From Nephrocerus scutellatus (taxonomy: Eukaryota > Arthropoda > Insecta > Diptera > Pipunculidae): DNA of 64,000 nucleotides. Positions 32,196-44,149 of this stretch are shown here, piece by piece (positions within the stretch are counted from its first letter, which is position 1; each line of letters begins with the position of its first letter). The position numbers were made by a program, and so were the translations under genes. Where the stretch lies: positions 23,671,462 to 23,735,461 of the forward strand of contig OX352763.1 of NCBI GenBank assembly GCA_947095585.1, read 5' to 3'. Below the pieces are notes generated by a model that was not told where the DNA came from, did no database searches, and saw nothing but the letters and a program-made list of their open reading frames with translations.

Positions 32196-32765
32196 CAATT
32201 CTTCGTAAGAATTTTCTCTCGACGCGGCTAAGAGGTCAGAATGCTTTTTGCTAAGCAACCAAGTCTTGGATCCATATGTAAGTACTGGTATGACCATTGT
32301 CTTATATACCAGCAGCTTGGATCTAATGGTTAAGTTCCTGGATTTGAAGAGTCTTGAAAGACTATAGTAGGCTTTGTTGGCTTTAAGCGCATTTTTTGGG
32401 TTTGGCTACTTATAAAGATTCATGAAGTACTCGTAGTGAACATGACCACTATGTACTTTGTTTTGCTACCAATTTTGTGCCGTGCAACTCGCTTGATTTG
32501 TGTGAAAGCTTCTTCTATAGCTCTTGGGTTTCTTTTATGGATGTCAATATCGTCTGCGTAAGAGAATATCCAGGTGGATTTATAGAGGATTGCTCCAGTA
32601 ATGACCGTATTTTCAAGGCGCCCCAGTTTGTCTTATACGGCCGGCAGCTCACCCCTAGGACTTACTCTTTCTTCATTAATAGCGAGTCCTATCGCGAGAT
32701 CGTACTTGTTTCTGGTCTCTTCATTGCCAAAAGTGAACATACGATCCATTCTTAATCGTATTCTT
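32196..32765 (-). mobile_element. Family B LINE, internally deleted
   Basis: Reading leftwards: TRNKYDLAIGLAINEERVSP (about 32665-32720), then directly RT/C-terminal pieces including YADDIDI-like sequence (about 32530-32560), LSRLFKSRNLTI (about 32320-32350), YKTMVIPVLTYGSKTWLLSK (about 32250-32310) and the ARREN-like end. The portion from linker to mid RT is missing. Confidence 0.75.
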
Positions 32766-32955
32766 AAATCCTTGAACGGTTTTCATTCCCTGGTCGCCTT
32801 CGGCGATAGTTCCGAAACTATTTGCTGGTTCCTCCTAGAAGTGACTATCCCGATCATTCAGTCTTTCTATTTTTTAGGGAAATTATTAAAATGATTTAAT
32901 CCTTATTGTTCTTTAATGCTTTGCATTAGCTCTTAGTCAGCTGCCTGCATAGTTA

Positions 32956-33910
32956 TCACCAGCTCTTTTCTAGTTTGACTTGGGTCACTAATAGTGCTGT
33001 TATCTCCCTTCCACTTTCTTACCTTTTTGCCTATCCTTTTCACAAGGAGAATTTCCTCAGATCTGGAAGACCTCTTTCATAACCCCGATACACAAAAAAG
33101 GATCAAAGAATGATGTAACTAATTATCGCCCCGTTGCTAAATTTTCCCATATACCCAAACTCTTCAAAAGTATTTTATACGAAGCCTTAAGTTTCCACTG
33201 CAACTTTCTTATCTCTCCCAGCCAACATGGCTTTCTGAAAGGTAGATCAACCACCACTAATCTTGTTGAATTCATCTCATCCGCCCTTTCAGCCTTAGAG
33301 AGTGGCAACGAAGTCGACGTTTTTGCAACAGATTTCAGTAAGGCTTTTGATAAGATATCTCATCAACTAATCCTCTTTAAATTGTCTTCCCTTGGCTTTG
33401 AACCCATATTGTTAAAATGGATATCTTTATATCTTCTTTATAGTGTTCGCTTCAGGCCCGTCTTATCGTATACATTTTTGGCAACCTCTGGGGTCCCACA
33501 AGGCAGCCATCTAGGCCCCCTTCTCTTCATTCTAACTAAAAATGATCTCGATAGCGTCATCAAACATTCCGCCATCTCAATTTACGCTGACGATACCAAG
33601 TTTTTCAAATTCATTTCTTCCCCACAAGACGCCTATCTCCTTCAACAAGACCTAGACAGTTTTTCCACATGGTACCTTAAAAATTGCCAGACATTACCTT
33701 CTCCACGGTCAACCCATATCCCGCGTGTAATCTTTTCGAGACCTCGGCATATTGTGCGGCTCGGAACTAAACTTCCGTTCTCATATTGATGAAATCATTC
33801 TTAAAGCCTTGGCTTTGTCAAACGGTGGTCCAAAGAACTTTCCAACCCTTACGTGACCACATCCCTCTACATTACATTTGTCCGTCCCCCCCGGTAGCAA
33901 AAGATTTCTT
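32956..33910 (+). mobile_element. Jockey/CR1-like LINE RT fragment
   Basis: In order on the + strand: FPQIWKTSFITPIHKKGSK (about 33050), NDVTNYRPVAKFSHIPKLFK, GFLKGRSTTTNLVEFISSAL (about 33228), DVFATDFSKAFDKISHQLIL (33317-33376), the open frame 33382-33789 with SGVPQGSHLGPLLFI (about 33487) and ISIYADDTKFF (about 33577), the catalytic YADD intact. It degrades after about 33700. The upstream endonuclease and 3' end are absent. RT core residues are well kept, suggesting moderate age. Confidence 0.8.
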
Positions 33911-35359
33911 GTCAGAATCAAAGTGCAATAACAGCGTTGTTCTTGGTACAGTTTACAAATAAGATATGACAACTTAATAAACAGTTCGATATTGCAGCTT
34001 TAACAAATCCTCATTTAGAGATTATAAATTCAACTTAAGTATTATGGGTTACCTTTGGGAATAAAATTAGTTGCGTATTAGGTACTCTTAGCTTTCAATT
34101 TCTTCCCAATTTTCTGTCAACCAAATTTACTTTATTTAATTGTGAAGCGCGTGTTACGAAAGCATTCCATATCGCTCCACCTATTGCATTCAATAATTTT
34201 AAAGCGAATTCGATTGTAAAATTGATCAACCAGGAACTCCTAAGCCATTTACAACCAACAACTTGCATTCCATATTTGTATAGGTAACAACTCATTATCA
34301 TCGATATACGTACAATCGGGGAACGGTCTCCTCGTTATGGAAATCCAACATCCTTGGTCGATCATTGTACTTTTCCATTTGAACTTAATGTTAGACTATT
34401 TGCATAAATTATACGCTACTAAGTACGTAAGTACGAAGTGAAAATAATACGAAAATGGAGAAAAACCATAAAATTTTTATGCGTGCGTGCGTTTGTGTAT
34501 GAATGGAGCAACATTTCATGGGCTAAACGCACAATTGCCGCATTTAGTTGCTTGCACGCGTACTCATATCATTAGAGTTTAGAGTAATTTAAGCTCAACT
34601 TAAGGTGACCATGCGTACCCAGTAGGGTAGGGCGACATATTAGAAGAAGATATAGAAGAAGAAGGAATGTTTTTTTGTTGCTGTTAGTTGATTACAATAC
34701 AAAAGTTTTTATTACAACTTATCGAGGCAACACACCCGCCTATGGCATTTGGCCACTTCATTTATTTCAATTCCCAGTCTGGTCACCCACCCACCCATAT
34801 CATGCCACAGTGAAAGACATTCGAGGAAATTCGTAATATTTTATTTCGGAATAAATTAAATGGCAAAATGCGCTGATTATTTGAGATACCATGCGGTACG
34901 AATGTACTACAGCGTGTTGGACACTGAAAGAATGAATTTATGTTAACGCCTCAGACTGATGTAAGAATAGAATAACTGATTTTGTTGGTTGGAGCATACA
35001 GCATACAGCATGTACTACTATTGAAAACTCAGTTGGATGGAGGAGAAAGGCATTTATGTATTACACTACACTACACTAAGTATTACTTGGGAAATTCCTA
35101 CAGACTGGTTCTTAATAACCCAATAAGCTACTACTTGTTGGCTGGAAGAATCCATTTCATTTTTATTTTATGCTGGTTTTCCTTTTTTATGGTGGTTTTT
35201 AAATGTAATCTCTCATAATTGAATACAAGTCTTCAAAATTTTTAGGCGCAATACTGCGTTTGACTTTGTTCCACTAATATGTATTTTCCGGAGAAGAACA
35301 TCACCATCAGATATGCGAAGCTGCTAATACCTAAATTCGCACTTCCCTACCATGAGCAC
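33911..35359. other. Unassigned AT-rich stretch
   Basis: No gene recognised. A short gaagaagatatagaagaagaag patch lies at about 34647-34669 and a gtgcgtgcgtgcg run near 34480. Confidence 0.35.
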
Positions 35360-36410
35360 CAAAGTCAAACAAAGTTGTGGAAATTGATGGCATTACATTT
35401 TCCAAGTAGCGCCAATTACTTTGAATGAAGTCTTGAGCTCTATAGAAGGATTACTTGAGAAAGAGAAGAGAAAGTTTCCCTGAAGAGTTGATGTCTGTAT
35501 GATCCGTTGACATTCAAGACACATGTGCATAGACATCTCGTCCTTTATGCTCCTTAATCCCTTAACGACACCGATGTTCTTGGCATTATAAAGGGGCACA
35601 TCCCTTGAGCGTGTGTACATTATTAAAAATGGGATTATTAGTCAAACTTCCTAAAAAAGGAAACTTAACAGAGTGCGGCAACTTGAAAATCATTTGCGTT
35701 CTTCTTTAAAAAAAAATAACAAAAATAACGTTGGGTCGAATTCAACCCTCGATGTAAAACAAACGGTTTCCGCATCGACCACATAATCACCTTGTCGATC
35801 AACAAAAAAACAATGCGTTGAGTATCCATACATCTCTACTTTGGCTATTGGTTATTGGCGTCGAGAAGGCTTCTGATAGCGCAAGACGCGATTTTATTTG
35901 GGCTCCTTTGTGCATGAGATGTATTCCGGAGAAACTCATAGTTATTATTTAGGCCACATATAAGGGTGCCAAGCAACTCGATCATTTTGAAGTAGGGCTG
36001 CATACTTTCACCAGTGCTATTTCTGGTTGTCATCCAGCGATGTTATTTGTGAGGCTAACAAAAGCGATATGCAATGGACATTGACATCTTACCATACCCT
36101 ACCTTACCCTCCTGGACTTCGCTGACAATATCTTTTTGCTTTTCCATAGCAAAATGGAACTGTATGGAATAGTGCACAGCCTAGAAGTGGAGCGTGCAGG
36201 GTGGGACGGAGGATAAATGCGGCCAAAACACAAATCGCTCAGTATTTCCATTTTCACAGTTCAATTCTACATTCAAGGACAACAGGTAGAGAATGTTTGA
36301 AAACTTTCTTTCTTTATCTGGGAAGTATTGTTTCGGCCGATGCTGGAACTGAACTTAATGTGGGAAGCAGTATTGGGATTCATACATGGTCTCGTATTTA
36401 GTCCCTTAGG
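35360..36410 (+). mobile_element. Family A LINE, diverged copy interrupted by a family E 3' end
   Basis: VVEIDGITFSK (about 35378) and LLEKEKRKFP (about 35448-35478) match AVGIDGIPAEIFQ and RAWENDQFP of the 27306 copy. After the interruption come NGIISQTS.KR-like sequence and NLKIICVL, WLLVIGVEKASDSARRDFIW (35840-35900), RCIPEKLIVII, GLHTFTSA, INAAKTQIA (36204) and YLGSIVSADAGTELNVGSSI (36320-36380). Many frame breaks make this an old copy. Confidence 0.65.
35490..35632 (+). mobile_element. Family E 3' terminus inserted in family A
   Basis: ttgacattcaagacacatgtgcatagacatctc to ggcattataaagggg...ttattaaaaa matches the 3' end of family E at 17870-17985 and 36805-36930. It lies exactly where family A collinearity is interrupted. 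The T/A-rich end corresponds to the E tail. I could not identify a target-site duplication. Confidence 0.7.
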
Positions 36411-36489
36411 TACCTCAGGTAATTTTGGATAACGAAGAGAAAAAAATTGGGTATCATATAAATGTTTTCCAAGTCATTAAAGATGTCTG

Positions 36490-36945
36490 TCTGTGAACCC
36501 AGCTGAATGTTTTGAATTAGTTGATGATCATGATGACAGTGACGAAAATATAGCGAAATCAATTTCCTGCTTGTCACTGTTTTATCGCTTCTTCAACCAG
36601 CGGTGCTCAAGATTAATAGCCAGCTGCATGCCACCTCTCCTTGTATTCAACCGCAATACTCGTGGCGCTCTAAATGCTCATCAGTTTACCCTCAAGCCCA
36701 TCTTCGGACGTACAGTTAAATTCAGGGATTCGTTCTTCAGCCGTACAACACGAATGTGGAATGCTCTGCCAAGCTCTGTCTTCCCACCTCACTATGATCC
36801 ACAGGCATTCAAAACACAAGCTCATAGACATCTCCTCTTTTCTCCTCCTCTTCCTTAACGCCCACGCTGTGCCAAGCATATAGCCGAGCATTATAAGGGT
36901 GCGAACCCCTTGAAGCGTGCGCGAATTATAAAAAAAAAAAAGAGA
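36490..36945 (+). mobile_element. Family E (CR1-like) LINE 3' end
   Basis: The open frame 36493-36858 gives SISCLSLFYRFFNQRCSRLI, FNRNTRGALNAHQFTLKPIF, FRDSFFSRTTRMWNALPSSV and the C-terminal AFKTQAHRHLL. The 3' UTR-like gtgccaagcatatagccgag is followed by a poly(A)-like ttataaaaaaaaaaaa (36926-36941). It is collinear with 45400-45740. Confidence 0.85.
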
Positions 36946-38527
36946 ACAAAGTATAATCTTCAAGCCCGCGTTTATACAGTTTATGCGCTATATTTTAAGC
37001 ATTCTTCAAATTAAATAATCGCTTGTTGTACCCCATGGAGGATGTATGCATATGGAGCGATGCTATGTTCACAAACTTAATTTTTATACCCATCTATACT
37101 CTAGTTATATACAAACATCAAAGTTAAGTTCCATATAACATCTACACGTAAGCACTTATTTTAATGAAATGGTACACAGATCGCTCGAAAGTATCAAGTA
37201 CAACAAATTCAAAATAATTAGACCGGCCAAACATGCCATGGGCTGGCGACATCCGTATTTTATATTATCTTTGCTAAAACTTCAACGTCTAATTGCTAAG
37301 TGCTTAACGATGCCATACAAAATCATAATTTTAAAAAGAATGTTTCGCTTGATTATGAATTATAATTTGGACCGAACATTGTTCGCTCTAACTACTTAGA
37401 TATTTTACTGTAGATATCGATATTTAGTTAAAAAATTAATCTTTATTGCCTCATTATAAGACCTAAATAATAAGAATTTTAATTAGTTTAGAAAAACCCA
37501 GTTTTTTAATGGAAATCTGATGATAAAAGATCAGTCGCCAGTGGAGGACAATTTTTAAGTATCGGGTACAAATTATAGACTATATCGAGGTTAAAAGAGA
37601 ATATTAATCTGTGGATAATCACAAGCTACAAAAGACTTTATAAAAATTTAATTTAAACGTTCGAACGATCGATGGTTGTGGCTTTAAAAGCTTCATGTCT
37701 AAGCGGTCGCAGAAAAAATTCTTCCACCTTGCTTGAGTTAAGACTTATGAAATTTAAGAAGTCGCACTAGTTTTTACTTCAACACCTTTCTTAAAAACCA
37801 TTATTAGTAACCGTAAAATGATTGCTTTATAATCATTCCAATTTACCAAATGCGGAGCTAATCAATTAAAACTACCAACGATTCAGTTAGAACTTGCAAA
37901 AAATTTGTAAACAAACAAAACTTGAACAACTTATATCAATAGATCAGATGGCAGCTGGACAGAATAATCACCAGCAGTTTCATTGGATCATCTTATTAAT
38001 ACCCACTTCCCTAGGTGTAGACTTTTGATTGCATAGCAAATGACGAGCGCATAGCTCTTTGGTGTGAAATGAGTAATAAAATGTTTTCTTGGCCTTAAGA
38101 ATATTCAATGAGCACAAATCGAAAGGCCTAGGCCGCTAACAGCCCATTATGCTACAGAAATCACTAAATTTGTCGACTTCTTGGCTTGTGACGATTTGAC
38201 GAAGCTGTATACGACTGGTCAGCCCTAAAATAGAAAGAAGAGGCTTCGAATCTGCAAACGATTTCAGTTCCCTTATTTCATCTTCGTTCTGTTCTGGACT
38301 ACCATATCAGACAACGATTCGTAGATACAGAAGCATCGAAATCCCAGCACGCATACCTTAAAGGCAGGTCCACAGAAGCGGTCCTCTATGAGTGAGTACT
38401 CAATCATCTATAATAATGTATACTCTGGCCATCTTCCTCGATATTAAAAGTGCATTTATTAATGTCCCGATTGGCTCCCACTCAGTTCAGTGTGGAACAT
38501 TTTCTAAAGCAATAGATTATAATCATG
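36946..38527. other. Unassigned AT-rich stretch
   Basis: No gene recognised. The + strand ORF 37169-37399 (76 codons, basic) shows no motif. Confidence 0.35.
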
Positions 38528-38766
38528 TATGGTAGCAGAGAAAGTTTGACAAACGTCCGAGAGTAATAACTTGTCACTGAAAGCTTCTCAATTCGCCGTT
38601 CGGATCCGGCATTAAATTGTAGGTCCCCCCATTTGTGTGCAAAAATATGCATGCTCAACACAAATGGTTGCGAGAAGTCAGGCCTTGGACCGCATGGTCT
38701 GTCCATGTACCATATACATATATATATATATATGGTATATATATATGGTATATGGTAGCAGAGAAA
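38528..38766 (+). mobile_element. tRNA-Lys-derived SINE, copy 2 (5'-truncated), with 16-bp target-site duplication
   Basis: tatggtagcagagaaa occurs at 38528-38543 and 38751-38766 and brackets a SINE body (gacaaacgtccgagagtaat, gcttctcaattcgccgttcg, aggccttggaccgcatggtc). The tRNA head is missing. The 3' tail is a TATA-rich microsatellite with tatatggta words (38710-38750), part of which repeats the start of the duplication. Confidence 0.8.
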
Positions 38767-39399
38767 TTGCATGGTAATCTAGGCAGTTGTAATATAGCAC
38801 ACCCCAAGGAGGTGTTATTTCGCCTTTGCTGTGGCTAATGGTCATAGCACTTGACCGAGTGAGGAGGAAAGTGTAGGGGAGGTGGTGATCTTTATATCAG
38901 GACAGCGTCTGCCTGTGATCAGCGGAGTTATGGAAAGGGCACTGATGAAACTCAACTACTGGCCAAGAAATATATTTATGATTACAAAAAAATAAATAAA
39001 TTTCGAAATTTTAATAGACTTAGACCAATACGTTACGCTAACGCTTAATATAATAGTGTCATCCTAAATAAAAAGTTAAGTCGAATAAAGAAAAGAGGAA
39101 AAGCATATGAAAGCTACATATGCTAGAAATACCACAATTGGTAATAAATGGAGCCTCCAGCCGAAGCTCTATGTACACAGCTGTTATACGTTCAATCTTA
39201 ATATATAGAGCGCAAGCGATGAGCAAAAATACAATGCCTGCAAGCTAACAGAATACAAATTCCAATAGCAGCTTGTATTACAGAGGCTTTACGGTCATGT
39301 CCGACCAATACTTTAAGTTATACACCTATTACCCCCCCCCCCCCTAACTATTTATTAAATACATCGCGACATGCAGTGAAGTACGAGTCAGAGAATCTG
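38767..39399. other. Unassigned stretch
   Basis: No gene recognised. A run of 12 C lies near 39333-39345. Confidence 0.35.
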
Positions 39400-40005
39400 G
39401 GTGGTTTGTCAACAGACTGTACGGAAACTAATATATACTGCGGATGACACCAAAAGATATATACGACCATTTTCAACTGATTCCCAGTATTGCCAAACTG
39501 TACATCAACTCTAACTTTTCTTTCGAGCTTCCGAAGTATGAAGTTATGGTATTCAACTTTGGGGATGTACAAAAAAAAACAACATTGAAATCATTCAACG
39601 GATTCAAAACATGGTGCTGACAAACATGGTAAATGCACCTTTCTGCCTTAGGAATAATGATCTTGACATAGACCTTTGCGTCGAATGCGTACAGAATGAA
39701 ATACACAGATTCGCCCCAGAAGCATGAGTATCGACTTCACCACCACACGTATCCTGGACTACCCCGCTCTTGGACCAAACAAATCTAGTGAGAAGACTCA
39801 AAGGAAACTAAAAAGAATCAAAGCATGAGGAACGGCTTCAGCACCACGTGAAACCTGAGATTACCCCGATTTTGGAGCACACAAATCTTGTGAGAAGACT
39901 AAAAAGAATCAAAGCATGAGGAACGACTTCACCAACACACGGGTCCTGAGATTAGCCCGCTCTAGGACCACACAAATCTAGTGAGCAGACTAAAAAGAAC
40001 TAGTG
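39400..40005 (+). mobile_element. Jockey-type LINE RT C-terminus with repeated 3' end
   Basis: YGIQLWGCTKKNNIEIIQRI (39546-39605) is the hallmark IWTYGIQLWG block of Jockey-clade elements, followed by QNMVLTNMVNAPFCLRNNDL and a LCVECVQNEIHRF end. Three tandem units then cover the end of the ORF and flank (39721-40000). The catalytic RT core is absent. Confidence 0.75.
39721..40000. repeat. About 90-100 bp tandem repeat, three copies, at the Jockey 3' end
   Basis: agcatgag starts units at 39721, 39822 and 39912. Each contains cgacttcacc-like sequence, cctgagattagcccgc-like sequence, accacacaaatctagtgag and actaaaaagaatcaa. Units diverge moderately. Confidence 0.8.
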
Positions 40006-40074
40006 CTGCATATATAATTATGTATTATGTATAGTATAAGTAAGCGTCCCTGTTTTAAAACTTTAATCTCATAA

Positions 40075-41112
40075 TCATATTTGGACAACGGTTGTAGGTT
40101 GTCCGGTTCTAGCCTCCGGCAAAAAATCTCTCCACCGGTCCCGATTTCGAGCCGATGTCATCCAGTTTGGCGTCCCTAAACTCTCTCTGGGCGTGTCTAC
40201 GCCATCCTTCGAGAGTAGGCTTGGTCGACCGCACTGTCATGTTCCATAAATCCTACCGCAAAGGACTTCCAGAGCAGGATCCTCTTCGCTCATGCGAGCT
40301 AGGTGTCCTGCCCACCGGAGCCTACCGAGCTTAATTCTCTTCACGATAACGGACGTAGATCTCATCATTATTGAGTCTCCGGAATCGTCCGTCCTCACAT
40401 ACGGAGCGCCAACAATTCTCCGTAAGGCTTTTCTCTCGAACGCGGCTAAGAGGTCAGAATGGTTTTTTCTAAGCACCCAAGTCTCGGATCCATATGTAAT
40501 TACTGGTATGATTATTGTCTTATACACTAGCAGCTTGGATCTTATGGTTAAATTCCTGGATTTAAAGAGTCTGGACAGACTAAATTAGGCTTTTTGGATT
40601 TGAGCAACCGTGCGCGTATTTCTGGTTCCATGCTGTTATCGGTTGTTACAGTTGTTGACCCGAGATAGTTAAAGAATTCGCGCTCCACTATTTTAATTGA
40701 AGGACCAATGTTGGATCTTTTACTTTGTTTTGCTCTCATTTATGTGTAGCCCCAGATTTCGTGCCGCCTGCTCGATCTGCATGAAAGCTTCCTGTATAGC
40801 TCTTTGGTTTTTACTAACGATGTCAATGTCGTCTACGTAAGCCAGTATTTGAATGGACTTATAGAGGATTGTTCCACTCGCCATTACTTCTAAGTCTCGG
40901 ATCACTTTCTCCAACACTAGGTTGAAGAAGACACAGGCCAGTTCATTTCCTTGTCGGAGCCCGTTATAGATGTTGAATGGGCTTGTTAGTGATCCGCATA
41001 TTTTTACTTGGCTTAAAACATTATTCACGATCAACCTACATAGTCTTGTCAGTTTATATGGGATGCCGAATTCTCTCATGACTTTATCAAGTTCTACTCT
41101 GGCTATGCTACA
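40075..41112 (-). mobile_element. Family B LINE, 5'-truncated
   Basis: On the - strand the frame 40720-41079 encodes REFGIPYKLTRLCRLIVNNV, LRQGNELACVFFNLVLEKVI (RQGN for RQGD), a LAYVDDIDIV box (YVDD) and LGLHINESK. After a frame break come YLGSTTVTTDN and the C-terminal IPVITYGSETWVLRKNHSDL, RKALRRIVGAPYVRTDDSGD, GRLRWAGHLARMSEEDP. The 3' end (about 40075) keeps an aaatatgattatgag tail. The copy starts abruptly at about 41112 in the AAYDS box. RT and C-terminus are relatively well preserved. Confidence 0.85.
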
Positions 41113-43594
41113 ATAGGCGTGACACTGAGAATTAGAGCTAATGCCTTAATATTGTTTAACTTTTGCGGGACTACAAAACGTTCAACAGTTAACTGTTAAC
41201 TATTGCGGTTGTGACCGCTATGTTTATGTCTAGTTTTATGGTGTGCTAAGCTTTTTAGCTTTTTGTTGTAGGTTTTATGAGCCAGCATTTACGTGCGTTC
41301 AATTTTGATTTACGTCGCACTGTCATAACCTTTACCTTCACAGCCGTACAGTGCGGCTGTTGCATTTTAATTAAACCAAATGCATTGGGTCTTTTTATAT
41401 AGGGTTTTATACAGCGACATCTTCTATTTATAATTATCTGTTATTTTTATTACTAGAGATGCACGGCAATTTGTTTCGTTGCTTATGTAAAATTTGATTA
41501 TTAAAAGGGTCTGCAACTTTCCTTCTGCATTCAATTGTAGAACGTTGTTTCCGCTTATGTACATAAGTCGGTTGGTAAGTGAAATATTTTTTAGTACATA
41601 CACTCGAGAGTAAATAATATGTGCCACAGATTAAATCAACCCCATATCGGATTAACTGTTACTAAAGGAATTTAGTTTTCCTCCCTTGTTGCATTTGCAC
41701 TTATTAATTTATGCAATTTTCCTTTAAACATTTACAATACCAAACTTTCTTTCTGCTTTTTGATCCTTCCTCATAGCCCTGTATCATCCCTTGTTCGATG
41801 CATCATCGCAGTTATATCCGCTCACTGCGTATCTCAGTAGATTATCGAAATGAAAAATGTTTTTTTCATATCAATGCAATCCCAATTGTTCAAAATACAA
41901 AAAATTCAGGAAGCAATTATCCCACATTCTGCTGTCGACATAAATTAGTTTTAAAAAAAAAAACCCCTTTATTGATCCTTTAAAGCAGCAGCCTCTAGAA
42001 GACGGAGAAATGCTCTTTCCTACTTCTGAATTAATTAATTATATGCGGCGCAATGCTCTAGCAATAAAACGAAGGATTTATGTTTTCAAAAATTTATCTT
42101 TGAGGTTAGGCAATGAATGTAGATCAGCATCTAACCAACAGTTGCCAACAGGAGAAGGAGAAGGTAGTCCACTAACGTTCAATGATAATTTCATCCCCTA
42201 AATTGATGTGATAGATTTTTTTTAATTTATTATCCATCTTAGACATCAAACTGACTATTTATTTGACAGAAAATTCCTTGTCACAACTTAACCTTTTTGT
42301 TTGTAAGGCAAATGTGATATAAACTAATGTTGTCACAAGCGCATAGAGTTTTCTTGACGTAGAACGGGGCTTAGGTGTACTTAAAAATGCACAATCTTTA
42401 AAAGCTTTTATAGAAACGATGTTTTATTAAAAGACCTCAAAAAATTAATTAATTCTCTATTAACTGTCCCTTTAAGTTGTTAAAGTTATAACATTGATGC
42501 AGCTTGTGCAGATCGAAGTTGTACTTTCTAAGAGGCACAGTGAAATGGTTTTAGTAAAAAAAATCCTAGAGCCAACAATTGCACGGAGTTTCGTTATAAG
42601 AAGTGTTTAATAGAAATCAAAAGGTTGACATAATTGAATAGATATACAGTCGGGTTCATCAGATTAGAGACAATCAGTCATGAGGAGAAAATGTAATATA
42701 GAGAACCAAATACCTTCTCTATACTGCTTTTTCCCATTGCACAACAAACAACGAGATTTTGCGAAAGACCACATGACCTGGAATGAGTAACTAGGAACTT
42801 ATACTGACGACTTAATCGTATCGACGTATTTTCAGACTTAAACTTACAAAACCTACATTGAAGGAGTGTTCCTACCAAGGTACTCTAAATAGATGAGACG
42901 ACAGTGGAGCAATCAACGGTTCCGTCCTCAGTTCAGAGCTTCCGTCCATCTAAGGACCAACTTAATCGGCTTATTTATACTAATGGAGGGCCAGGTTAAG
43001 CGTTGCACGTTGGGTTAGCAGCTCAAACGCGGAGAAAAAATGTCTCGTCACGGTACAATCAACACATGATCGGATATCGACCGAAACGGACATAGAATTA
43101 ATTTTGCTGCAAGAACGAATTTCTTATCTTAATGTGCACAAGAGGACTTGGCGGTCTCCGGTTCAACACACGGTCAACTAAATTGATCACGCTACGATCG
43201 AGGCGAGACATGCCTTCTAAATGTCCGCACCTATGCCGACAAAGTGAAAGGACCAAAGAAAAACAAGGAAGAACAAGAAAAGTGTGCGATCAAAGACATT
43301 CAGATTTGCTACTCCAGGAATAATCCTGCAAAATGTTTACAAAATCGTAAAAAGCCCATTGTGAAACCCACAAAACTGGAACAGAAACCTGTCAAGGCAA
43401 ACCACGTCGTGCAAACACACTCATTGCTAAAAAAACGGAAAGATCACTTTTGCATGCGATGAAGATCAACATTCCATTGTAAGGCAGATGGAACTACTCA
43501 ACCTGGACGACGAAAGCCAACAGTCTCGACCAGCTGACGGAGGTGAAGGTTAGGTTAGGCTGGCTAGGTTCGGTGGCTGCTATTGCACACTTAG
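41113..43594. other. Unassigned stretch
   Basis: No recognisable gene. Overlapping Lys-rich ORFs at 43132-43462 (+) carry no family motif. 41113-43000 is AT-rich and featureless to me. Confidence 0.35.
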
Positions 43595-44100
43595 GTCCAT
43601 TGGTGTATCAAAGACTTCTCCGTTTTATCACAAAGCCACTAATTTAGTGCTTTTGAAGAATTTCAGTTTTTGATGTCCGATAAGCTGTTTAATGTGCAAT
43701 ATCCCAAATATTTCAGTATTCTGCTTGCAAGAGCCGTACATTTACACAGGAAGTGGGATACTGTTTCTTCAATTTCGGCGTCAAAGCAGCTTCTACAGAA
43801 GTCATTGCACTCAAGGCCCATCCTTCTCGAATCTCCTTCTTTGCAGGGATATCAGTGCTCTCGAGCGATTTAAATCCAGCTTATGCTAAACTTGTTTTGC
43901 TATGGTACAGGTATGCGGTATGCGCCCACCTTGCGTTTGTTAATGCTTTCGCCTCTTCCCGAAGGAATAACCCTTGATAAGCAGGGGTTCCTATACTTGC
44001 TCTTTCCGGTAGTAGTTGAAGCTTTGTGCCATTTCTAGCTAGTTTGTCTGTCTTGCATTTTCCCACCGATAGATGTGTTGCACCTCATCGCTACCCCCGA
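43595..44100 (-). mobile_element. Family F LINE C-terminal zinc-knuckle fragment
   Basis: On the - strand the sequence 43700-43840 reads ECNDFCRSCFDAEIEETVSH followed by FLCKCTALASR, the C-x2-C...H-x4-C knuckle that ends family F (compare CRNCMDEEEEETIIHLRCTC at 59715-59770). Flanking frames are broken. + strand ORFs here are shadows. Confidence 0.7.
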
Positions 44101-44149
44101 CGTCATTGAGACTGAATCCAGCGATTTGACTGCCGTCTGACTATCAACG

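Noticed and set aside
43753..44066. + and - strand ORFs overlapping here as separate small genes
   Set aside because: They are shadows over a broken family F zinc-knuckle segment read on the - strand.
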